From: Actinomycetota bacterium
GTDB lineage: Bacteria > Actinomycetota > Acidimicrobiia > IMCC26256 > PALSA-610
Direction: 5' to 3'
NCBI GenBank assembly: GCA_030839105.1
Contig: JAUZEI010000251.1
Location: 1-10,162, forward strand
DNA: 10,162 nt
The notes below the pieces were generated by a model, which saw only the letters and a program-made list of their open reading frames with translations, searched no databases and was not told the DNA's origin. Position 1 is the stretch's first letter. Each line of letters begins with the position of its first letter. Of this stretch, positions 1 to 5,533 are shown piece by piece. A program made the translations under genes and the position numbers.

Positions 1-336
1 GCCGGTGCCGAAGTCCACCCGTCCGTTCGACACGAGGTCGAGCATGCCGATGCGCTCGGCCACCCGGGCCGGATGGTTGAACGCCGGCGGGGTCTGCACG
101 ATGCCGTGCCCGAGCCGGATGTTCTTGGTCCGCTGCGACGCGGCCGCGAGAAACACCTCGGGTGCACTCGAGTGCGAGTACTCCTCGAGGAAGTGGTGCT
201 CGACCTCCCACGCGTAGTCGATCCCGATCGAATCGGCGTACTCGATCTGGTCGAGAGCGTCCTGGATCAGCCGGTACTCGGAGTCGTCGGTCCACGGCCG
301 GGGGAGTTGGTGCTCGTAGAAGATCCCGAACTTCAC
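1..336 (-). CDS. LLM-class flavin-dependent oxidoreductase (N-terminal part, cut by left edge)
   Basis: This is the first 112 codons of a luciferase-like monooxygenase; the rest lies beyond the left edge. The protein begins MKFGIFYEHQLP, the usual first beta strand of the TIM barrel. It continues with an EHHF motif at residues 46-49 and a stretch at about 72-112 (IRLGHGIVQ, NHPARVAERI, SNGRVDFGTG) typical of bacterial luciferase-like enzymes that use FMNH2 or F420. The GTG start at 336-334 shares four bases (GTGA) with the stop of the diiron gene. AGAGG at 344-348 sits seven bases upstream, so the two are translationally coupled. Substrate and cofactor cannot be read from this part. The family call is firm; the chemistry (monooxygenase or F420 dehydrogenase) is open. 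Confidence 0.88.
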   Translation of the reverse strand, partial: MKFGIFYEHQLPRPWTDDSEYRLIQDALDQIEYADSIGIDYAWEVEHHFLEEYSHSSAPEVFLAAASQRTKNIRLGHGIVQTPPAFNHPARVAERIGMLDLVSNGRVDFGTG

Positions 337-1415
337 GCCACGACCTCTGCATCGGTCTCCGCACCAAGCGCAAGGAAGCCCTCGAGGATCGCGCCGCGCC
401 GCGGGTGCGACGCCAGCGCGTGTTCCACCTCGGCCGTCGCGGTGCGGACGAAGTTCTCGCGGTTTGCGCCCAGCGAGAGCGCCAAGGCGGTGTCCCAGAG
501 CGTTCCGATCACCTGCGATCCGGGAATCGTCGCGCCCGACTCGCCGACAAAGGTGCGATCGCGCATCTCCGTCAGCGCGGTGCGCAGATAATCGACGTGC
601 GGCGTCTCGTCGGCGCGTACGTAGCTGACGATTGCGGCGGCGCGACCCTCGCCCGCGACGAGATTGGTGTCGGACAGCACTTCCTCGGCCCACGCGAACG
701 TGTGGAAGGCCGAGACCTCGATGAACAGGAGACCGACCATCCGTCGAACCATCATCTCGAGGGATAGATCGAGATCCGGGAAGCGGCGCACGGCCTCGGC
801 GTTCCGGCGGATCTCCTCGGGCGTCGGCGGTTTGCCGTCGGCGGGCGCGATCCCCATACGCACGAGCATCGACTGCGTCATGTCCTCGGTGACGGGATCG
901 TCGAACGCGATGTCGCGCGCCGCGAACCACATCTGTTTGTGCCCCGCCTCGTCCTCCCAGCCGGCTTCGTCGCGCGCGTGCGCCTCGAACAATCCGCGTT
1001 GCAGATGCGCGACGGCAGTTCCCTCGATGCTCTCCGCGAAGTGGCGTTGCAGCTCTTCGACGTTGACCGCGCGGATCATCGAGCCGAACCCCTCGACGGT
1101 CCCGATGCGGGTGAGCGCACTGATCGTCGGTGCGGTGACGCCTTCGCCCAGTAGGTACGTCGTCTGCGCGACGTTCGGGAAGACCGGGGGCCACAGCTCG
1201 ATCGGCGCGTGGAGGATCTCGGTGCCGAACAGTTCCCGGTGCGACTGCTGCCATGCTTTCGTCGCCGGTACGCGGTACTTGGTGCGGGGCGACACGTATC
1301 GTCCGTCGTCGGTGAAACCGCCGTGGCAACGAACACCCCCGGCGACGAGTGGCTCGGCCACATCGTCGCCGGCAAGGAGCTCGGCCTCGGACCACGTCAA
1401 CTGGAGGTTGCTCAC
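333..1415 (-). CDS. Ferritin-like diiron protein, probable oxygenase of unknown substrate
   Basis: A 360-residue soluble protein with the ligand pattern of ferritin-like diiron carboxylate enzymes. Residues 118-150 look helical and supply a possible first glutamate (E121, E128, E131 or E144). E156-x-x-H159 (EAGH) follows. A hydrophobic helix, MVGLLFIEVSAFHTFAWAEE, spans about 226-245 and carries E233. E270-x-x-H273 (DETPH) completes the set. Two ExxH motifs plus two glutamates is the classical arrangement. The protein is about the length of AurF/CmlI-type N-oxygenases and R2-like proteins, but I cannot assign it to either. The start is GTG at 1415-1413, because a -10 element (TACACT) ends six bases upstream and the frame further upstream is arginine-rich shadow of the TetR gene. 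It overlaps the LLM gene, so a two-component oxidation unit is plausible (inference). Confidence 0.72.
   Translation of the reverse strand: MSNLQLTWSEAELLAGDDVAEPLVAGGVRCHGGFTDDGRYVSPRTKYRVPATKAWQQSHRELFGTEILHAPIELWPPVFPNVAQTTYLLGEGVTAPTISALTRIGTVEGFGSMIRAVNVEELQRHFAESIEGTAVAHLQRGLFEAHARDEAGWEDEAGHKQMWFAARDIAFDDPVTEDMTQSMLVRMGIAPADGKPPTPEEIRRNAEAVRRFPDLDLSLEMMVRRMVGLLFIEVSAFHTFAWAEEVLSDTNLVAGEGRAAAIVSYVRADETPHVDYLRTALTEMRDRTFVGESGATIPGSQVIGTLWDTALALSLGANRENFVRTATAEVEHALASHPRRGAILEGFLALGAETDAEVVA
344..348 (-). promoter_or_regulatory. Ribosome binding site for the LLM gene
   Basis: AGAGG on the minus strand lies inside the last codons of the diiron gene, seven bases before the GTG at 336-334. 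It supports that GTG as the true start and coupled translation of the two genes. Confidence 0.6.
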
Positions 1416-1421
1416 AGCGGA

Positions 1422-1427
1422 AGTGTA
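1422..1427 (-). promoter_or_regulatory. -10 element of the diiron/LLM operon (leaderless)
   Basis: TACACT on the minus strand, then six bases (TCCGCT), then the GTG start at 1415. The spacing puts the transcription start at or next to the start codon. No Shine-Dalgarno sequence is present and no convincing -35 is visible. The hexamer overlaps the left arm of the inverted repeat at 1423-1443. Confidence 0.5.
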
Positions 1428-1443
1428 AACGCTAGAGTTACAC
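1423..1443. promoter_or_regulatory. Candidate TetR operator in the divergent gap
   Basis: Perfect 6-bp inverted repeat: GTGTAA at 1423-1428 and TTACAC at 1438-1443, separated by nine bases and centred on 1433. It fills most of the 29-bp gap between the diiron gene and the TetR gene and overlaps both predicted -10 elements. A dimeric TetR protein bound here would block both promoters. Binding by the adjacent regulator is inferred from position and symmetry. Confidence 0.6.
1433..1438 (+). promoter_or_regulatory. -10 element of the TetR gene (leaderless)
   Basis: TAGAGT followed by six bases (TACACG) and the GTG start at 1445. This is the same geometry as the opposing diiron promoter. There is no Shine-Dalgarno sequence, so leaderless translation is expected. 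Confidence 0.5.
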
Positions 1444-1444
1444 G

Positions 1445-2113
1445 GTGGCCAGCGCCCGGACCAGCCCGCCTGTGCCCGCGGGCCAGGTCGCCGATGTCGT
1501 TGCCGGACAAGGCGCACCCGTCGAGATCGTGCCGCCCCGCCGCAGCCCGGCGCGGCGCCTCGCGGTGCTGCAGGCGGCGGCGGAAGCCTTCGCGCATGGC
1601 GGCTACGCGGCCACGTCGATGGAGGAGATCGCCGCAACGGCGAAGATCACGAAGCTCATCGTCTACCGCCACTTCCCGAGCAAGGAGTCGCTCTACCGGG
1701 CGGTGCTGGAACAGGTCTTCGAGCGCCAGGTCGAGCTCTTCCTCGCCAACATCGCGCAAGGCCTCGAAGCCGAGGGCAGCACTCGAGCCCTCCTCGAGGT
1801 GGCGCGCGAATGGCCCGACGGGTTCCGGCTGCTCTGGCGCCACGCGGCGCGCGAGCCGCAGTTCGGGGAGTACGCACTCTCGCTCCGCGACGTCGCCGTC
1901 AACGCGGCGCGCGGGGTCGTCACTCCGCTCGTCGCGCCGGAGCTCGCGGAGTGGGCCGCGCAGGCATTGTTCGATCAACTGGTCGACGCGGTACTCGACT
2001 GGCTCGAGCACGGCAGCGCTGCGCACGACCGCGCCTTCGTGGTGCTCGAGACCGCAGCACTCCGCGCAACCGTCGCCGCGTGGGCTACCGCGTCGGCAAC
2101 GTTGCCCGCCTGA
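1445..2113 (+). CDS. TetR/AcrR-family transcriptional regulator
   Basis: A 222-residue regulator with a typical TetR DNA-binding domain at about residues 37-90. RRLAVLQAAAEAFAHGGYAA forms helix 1, SMEEIAATAKITKLIVYRHF the helix-turn-helix, and PSKESLYRAVLEQ helix 4. Residues 95-215 are an all-helical ligand-binding and dimerisation domain whose ligand cannot be predicted. About 36 Pro/Ala/Val-rich residues precede the DNA-binding domain, longer than usual. An internal GTG near 1529 could give a shorter protein, but the -10 element six bases before 1445 favours the long form. It is divergent from the diiron/LLM operon with an inverted repeat in between, so it most likely represses that operon and itself. 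Its stop lies three bases from the stop of the convergent DUF1385 gene. Confidence 0.9.
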   Translation: MASARTSPPVPAGQVADVVAGQGAPVEIVPPRRSPARRLAVLQAAAEAFAHGGYAATSMEEIAATAKITKLIVYRHFPSKESLYRAVLEQVFERQVELFLANIAQGLEAEGSTRALLEVAREWPDGFRLLWRHAAREPQFGEYALSLRDVAVNAARGVVTPLVAPELAEWAAQALFDQLVDAVLDWLEHGSAAHDRAFVVLETAALRATVAAWATASATLPA

Positions 2114-2129
2114 GTGCTAGACGGCGGGC
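2104..2129. terminator. Bidirectional GC hairpin enclosing two stop codons
   Basis: GCCCGCC at 2104-2110 and GGCGGGC at 2123-2129 form a perfect 7-bp all-GC stem with a 12-base loop. The loop contains the stop codons of both convergent genes (TGA 2111-2113 plus strand; TAG 2119-2117 minus strand). There is no U-tract on either side, as is common for actinobacterial terminators. A shared terminator for the TetR gene and the rho-rpmE-DUF1385 cluster is likely. Confidence 0.55.
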
Positions 2130-3034
2130 GCGACCGCGGGCACGCGTAGCCCGACGCGGGAATCGACGTCGACCAGTTGCTCGGCCGTCATCACGGCCCG
2201 TAACGACGTGATCGCGACCTCGAGCTGGTCGAGATCGGGAGGACGCGTCGTGAGGCGTTGCAACAGCAAGCCCGGCCGCATCACGGCCCGCACTACCGCG
2301 CGATTCATGTTGCGCGCCGACAGCCGGATGAGTTCATAGCTCAGGCCCGCAATCAGCGGAACGAGCACGAACCGCGATCCGATGACGAAGAGCAGATTCG
2401 GCCGCGGAATCACCGAATACACGACGATCGCGACGACCATCACCGTCAGCAGGAAGTTCGTTCCGCACCGCACGTGCGCGGTCGAGAACTGCTGCGCGGT
2501 CTCGGGCGTGAGCTCCACGCCGTTCTCGTACGCGGCGATCGCCTTGTGTTCCGCGCCGTGGTACATGAACACGCGCCGAATGTCGCGCAGGCGCGAGATC
2601 GCGAGCAGATAGACGATGAAGATGCCGAGGCGCGCGACACCCTCGACGATCGGGAACGAGCCGTGGAACGCGTGGCCCAACGACTTGCCGGCGAGCGCCG
2701 GCAGGACGATGAACAGCGCGCTGAACGCGACAGCCGCCACTCCGACCGACCAGCCCATCACCTTCTCGGACACCCGATCTTCGGGCGGGACCTGCTGGTT
2801 CGCCGACCACGTGAGCGCGCGGTAGCCGAGCCCCAGCGATTCGCCGAGGCCCGTGATGCCGCGCAGCACAGGAATGTTGCGATAGCGCTCCGCCCAACCC
2901 GGAACGTCGCGCACGTCGACCTTGATCGCGCCGTCGGGATCGCGCACCGCGACCGCCCACGTGGACGACCCGCGCATCATGACGCCTTCCAGAACCGCTT
3001 GTCCGCCCATGTAGCGGGGTTCGGCTCGGGACAT
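2117..3034 (-). CDS. DUF1385 (YqhQ-like) integral membrane protein
   Basis: A 305-residue member of the DUF1385/YqhQ family (PF07136). Hallmarks are the N-terminal block GGQAVLEGVMMRG (10-22), HGAEHK at 159-164 after MYHG, HVRCGTNFL at 187-195, and the C-terminal TTRPPDLDQLEVAITSL (262-278). Hydrophobic segments at about 97-116, 133-149, 193-210 and 213-233 suggest four membrane spans. The conserved His, Glu and Cys residues between them could bind metal (inference). No biochemical function is established as far as I know. The ATG at 3034 lies six bases after the rpmE stop, so the two are co-transcribed. In many bacteria a DUF1385 gene sits between rpmE and prfA; here prfA is absent and the cluster ends at this gene. 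Confidence 0.9.
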   Translation of the reverse strand: MSRAEPRYMGGQAVLEGVMMRGSSTWAVAVRDPDGAIKVDVRDVPGWAERYRNIPVLRGITGLGESLGLGYRALTWSANQQVPPEDRVSEKVMGWSVGVAAVAFSALFIVLPALAGKSLGHAFHGSFPIVEGVARLGIFIVYLLAISRLRDIRRVFMYHGAEHKAIAAYENGVELTPETAQQFSTAHVRCGTNFLLTVMVVAIVVYSVIPRPNLLFVIGSRFVLVPLIAGLSYELIRLSARNMNRAVVRAVMRPGLLLQRLTTRPPDLDQLEVAITSLRAVMTAEQLVDVDSRVGLRVPAVAPAV

Positions 3035-3040
3035 TGGGTG

Positions 3041-3256
3041 CTACGCCTTCTTGGTCTTGGCCTTCGCGGCCCGACGCTGGAAGCGCTCGACGCGTCCACC
3101 GGTGTCAACGAGCTTTTGTTTGCCCGTGTAGAAGGGGTGGCACTCGGAGCAGAGCTCGGCCCGGAGCTCGGAAGCGGTCGAGCGGGTGACGAACTCGTTC
3201 CCGCAGGAACAGTGCACCTTGCACTCGACGTAGTCGGGGTGAATCTCGGTCTTCAT
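3041..3256 (-). CDS. rpmE: 50S ribosomal protein L31 (zinc-binding form)
   Basis: A 71-residue ribosomal protein of the large subunit. It begins MKTEIHPDY and carries [28 protein letters not shown] and GGRVERF, the standard bL31 blocks. C16, C18, C36 and C39 make up the zinc-binding set, so this is the C+ form rather than the zinc-free paralogue. The C-terminal tail is Lys/Ala-rich. I chose the ATG at 3256-3254 over an in-frame TTG two codons upstream because L31 proteins normally start M-K-x-x-I-H-P. It lies 77 bases after rho and six bases before DUF1385. A TANNNT hexamer in that gap may give it its own promoter, independent of read-through from rho. Confidence 0.96.
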   Translation of the reverse strand: MKTEIHPDYVECKVHCSCGNEFVTRSTASELRAELCSECHPFYTGKQKLVDTGGRVERFQRRAAKAKTKKA

Positions 3257-3265
3257 GATCAATCC

Positions 3266-3271
3266 AGTCTA
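3266..3271 (-). promoter_or_regulatory. Possible -10 element upstream of rpmE
   Basis: TAGACT on the minus strand, nine bases before the rpmE ATG, in the 77-bp gap after rho. It would give a leader of only a few bases. No clear -35 is visible, so this rests on hexamer and spacing only. Confidence 0.3.
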
Positions 3272-3333
3272 GGGGCAGTTCGCCGGGTGGAGCGAGGGCC
3301 CGATGCGTTCGGAATGCAGTCCAACCCGTTCTC

Positions 3334-5211
3334 TCAGGTTCCCATTCCCGTCGGGGCCTTGGCGATCTCGGTGAGGAATTGAGCGTTGCTCTTGGTGCTG
3401 CGGAGCTTGTCGATCAGCAACTCGAGCCCGGAACCGCCCTCGAGCGCACCGAGCACCCGACGGAGCTTCCAGATCTGCTGTAGATCGTGACGGTCGAACA
3501 AGAGCTCTTCGTGGCGCGTGCTCGACTGCTCGACGTCGATTGCCGGGTAGATGCGCTTGTCAGCGGTACGCCGGTCGAGCCGCAGCTCCATGTTTCCGGT
3601 GCCCTTGAACTCCTCGAAGATGTGCTCGTCCATCTTCGAATTCGTCTCGACGAGCGCGGTGGCGAGGATCGTGAGCGATCCCCCCTCCTCGACGTTGCGT
3701 GCCGCACCGAAGAATTTCTTGGGCGGATACAGCGCGCCTGCGTCGATGCCGCCCGACATGATGCGGCCCGAGGCCGGCGCGGCCAGGTTGTAGGCCCGGG
3801 CCAGACGCGTGATGCCGTCGAGGATGATGACGACGTCGCGGCCCATCTCGACGAGGCGCTTCGCCCGTTCGATCGTGAGCTCGGCGATGTGGCAGTGCTC
3901 GTCGGACGGACGGTCGAAGGTCGAGGCCACGACGTCGGCGCGCACTACGTGGCGCCGCATGTCGGTGACCTCTTCCGGGCGCTCGTCGACGAGCAGCACG
4001 ATCACGTGACACTCGGGATTGTTGCGCTCGATCGAGTAGACGATCTGTTTGATGATCGTGGTCTTGCCCGCCTTGGGGGGCGACACGATCATCCCGCGCT
4101 GACCTTTGCCGATCGGCGCGATCAGGTCGATGATGCGACCGGTGATCTCGGCCGGGTTGTCGGCGAGCTCGAGCTTCAGCCGGGAGTCCGGAAACAACGG
4201 CGTGAGGTCCTCGAACCGGACGCGGTGTCGCGCTTCGTCGATCGAGACGTCGTTGACGAGGTCGACCCGCACCAACGCCGGATACTTCTCGCTGCTCGCG
4301 GGCGGTCGCGTCGCACCTTTGACGTGATCGCCTTTGCGCAACCCGAATCGGCGCACCTGCGATGCCGACACGTACGCGTCGTTGCGGCCCGCGAGATAAC
4401 CGGAGGCGCGCAGGAAGCCGTAGCCCTCGTCGCGCAGATCCAGCAGACCCTCGATCTCGATGAGGTCGCCGTTGTAGTCGTCGCCGCTGCGCTCGACCCG
4501 CTCGGGCCGATCGGGCCGACCCTCACGCTCGACGCGGCCGTCACCCGGGCGTTCCCGGTCGCGGCCCCTACGCCGGCGGCGGCGCTTGTTCGCCGAGCCG
4601 TCATCCTCGCGCCATTGCTGTTGGCCGGTCTGCGAGCGATCGCCCGAACCCGAACCCGAATCGGAATCGCGGGTGTCGGAGTCGGTGTCGTGTGCTCCCC
4701 CGTCGGTGTCGGAGTCGGAGTCGCGGTCGCGGTCGATCGGTGTGGCCGATCCGGGGGATCCTGCGCCTGCGCCGGATTCCGAACCACCGCGTCCCGACTG
4801 GGTGGTCTGCGTGCGGTCGTCGGCCGCCGTGTCGGCAACCGTTCCATGCCCGTTCGACGACGGCTCGTCCTCGACGCCCCGGTCCCGGGTGCCTTCGCGA
4901 CCGGCACCGGCGCTTCGGCGGGGGCGGATGAGCGCCATCTCGTCCGCCGCCCCGTCGCTCGTGGCGAGTGCGTTCTCCTCGTCGGCGATGCCGGCGAGAT
5001 CGTCAGTGCCCGCGCTCCGGCTGGACCGCACCTTGCGCGGCGCCGGCTTCTCCGCGCCGTTCGTACCGGCTTTGGCCGCGCCGACGATCGCCTCGACCAG
5101 GTCGGCCTTGCGCATCCGGCTGACCGACTTCACGCCGAGAGCGGAAGCGATCTCCGAAAGTTGTTCGCGATCCTTCCCGTCCAGTTGTGAACGGTCGAAG
5201 GTCTCCGTCAT
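3334..5211 (-). CDS. rho: Transcription termination factor Rho with large N-terminal insertion
   Basis: A 625-residue RNA-dependent hexameric ATPase that ends transcription, against 419 in E. coli. A Rho_N domain occupies about residues 14-48. Residues 50-248 are a low-complexity insertion: Ser/Asp/Gly-rich at 157-192, then very Arg-rich at 209-242. The primary RNA-binding cold-shock domain is about 249-325 with RNP1 GYGFLR at 263-268. The ATPase core follows, with Walker [10 protein letters not shown] (377-385), [10 protein letters not shown] (409-418), Walker [17 protein letters not shown] (460-475), and [17 protein letters not shown] from 499. The region after Walker B reads LDGITR where E. 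coli has LDSITR. Such insertions are typical of actinobacterial Rho and add RNA-binding capacity. The ATG start has AGGAG six bases upstream. It heads the rho-rpmE-DUF1385 group. Confidence 0.98.
   Translation of the reverse strand: MTETFDRSQLDGKDREQLSEIASALGVKSVSRMRKADLVEAIVGAAKAGTNGAEKPAPRKVRSSRSAGTDDLAGIADEENALATSDGAADEMALIRPRRSAGAGREGTRDRGVEDEPSSNGHGTVADTAADDRTQTTQSGRGGSESGAGAGSPGSATPIDRDRDSDSDTDGGAHDTDSDTRDSDSGSGSGDRSQTGQQQWREDDGSANKRRRRRRGRDRERPGDGRVEREGRPDRPERVERSGDDYNGDLIEIEGLLDLRDEGYGFLRASGYLAGRNDAYVSASQVRRFGLRKGDHVKGATRPPASSEKYPALVRVDLVNDVSIDEARHRVRFEDLTPLFPDSRLKLELADNPAEITGRIIDLIAPIGKGQRGMIVSPPKAGKTTIIKQIVYSIERNNPECHVIVLLVDERPEEVTDMRRHVVRADVVASTFDRPSDEHCHIAELTIERAKRLVEMGRDVVIILDGITRLARAYNLAAPASGRIMSGGIDAGALYPPKKFFGAARNVEEGGSLTILATALVETNSKMDEHIFEEFKGTGNMELRLDRRTADKRIYPAIDVEQSSTRHEELLFDRHDLQQIWKLRRVLGALEGGSGLELLIDKLRSTKSNAQFLTEIAKAPTGMGT
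4636..4743 (-). repeat. Asp/Ser-rich low-complexity coding repeat in the Rho insertion
   Basis: Codons 157-192 of rho are a degenerate run of Ser-Asp, Thr-Asp and Arg-Asp dipeptides, ending SGSGSG. On the DNA it appears as hexamer-like repeats built on gagtcg, gtgtcg and cggtcg. Such tracts can change length between strains by slippage, and the encoded segment is probably disordered. Confidence 0.6.
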
Positions 5212-5217
5212 GTCCTG

Positions 5218-5222
5218 CTCCT
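5218..5222 (-). promoter_or_regulatory. Ribosome binding site of rho
   Basis: AGGAG on the minus strand, six bases before the rho ATG at 5211. It is the strongest Shine-Dalgarno sequence in the window and fits a leadered mRNA, unlike several neighbours. Confidence 0.8.
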
Positions 5223-5394
5223 ACCGACCCGGCTGTGGCTCTGCCTTCAGCGGCCGGAGTGATCTGTTGATCCGTGTTGCCAAGAGCCGACGCGTGGCAC
5301 TGCGGCGCCTGCTGACGAAGCCCTCGGAAGGTCTCGCACGATTTCCCCGAACGTGCCGAACTGAAGAAAAAGTGAGGCGACCCGGCCCCCACCG

Positions 5395-5411
5395 CCGAGA
5401 AACGCTCTCGG
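5395..5411. other. Perfect hairpin in the rho leader
   Basis: CCGAGA (5395-5400) and TCTCGG (5406-5411) pair perfectly around a five-base loop. On the minus strand it lies about 20 nt after the predicted rho transcription start. Its role is unknown; it could be part of leader-based control. Confidence 0.4.
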
Positions 5412-5436
5412 GTCGAGGTCTCGAGGGATCGCACAC

Positions 5437-5442
5437 ACCCTA
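5437..5442 (-). promoter_or_regulatory. Candidate -10 element of rho
   Basis: TAGGGT, part of TATAGGGT at 5444-5437 on the minus strand, is the best TANNNT hexamer upstream of rho. No good -35 is visible at 17 bases. Transcription would start near 5430. Confidence 0.4.
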
Positions 5443-5480
5443 TACCCCGGTGCGCTTCGGACGCATGCTCCCCTCGTACA

Positions 5481-5517
5481 TTCGGCCGACTGATTCGATT
5501 CCTGAGTCGATACCGAA
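5481..5517 (-). terminator. Possible terminator after the ApgM homologue
   Basis: Two stacked 5-bp helices, TTCGG/CCGAA (5481-5485 with 5513-5517) and CGACT/AGTCG (5487-5491 with 5505-5509), separated by a small asymmetric internal loop and closed by a 13-base loop. It starts about 17 bases past the stop at 5534. There is no U-tract, so a terminator role is tentative. Confidence 0.35.
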
Positions 5518-5533
5518 GGTCGACCCGGGACAC

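Larger units (their letters stand above)
5212..5533. other. Intergenic region between the ApgM homologue and rho (rho leader)
   Basis: 322 bases with no convincing gene. On the minus strand it holds, in order, a hairpin after the ApgM-homologue stop (5517-5481), a candidate rho -10 (5442-5437), a perfect 6-bp hairpin (5411-5395), an imperfect GC hairpin followed by a T-rich stretch (5396-5367), and the rho ribosome binding site (5222-5218). If the -10 is right, the rho leader is roughly 220 nt. Confidence 0.6.

Noticed and set aside
1416..1637. Upstream extension of the diiron frame into the TetR gene
   Set aside because: The extra residues are Arg/Pro-rich shadow sequence. The GTG at 1415 has a well-placed -10 element and the extension would overlap the TetR coding region.
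3487..5190. Very long open frame antisense to rho
   Set aside because: It mirrors rho codon structure in GC-rich DNA, its translation has no recognisable domain, and rho itself is unmistakable on the other strand.
5221..5436. Possible 71-codon leader peptide upstream of rho, its TAG stop touching the rho ribosome binding site
   Set aside because: Its GTG start lies immediately next to the candidate -10, upstream of the expected transcription start. There is no ribosome binding site and the composition is that of a random GC-rich frame.
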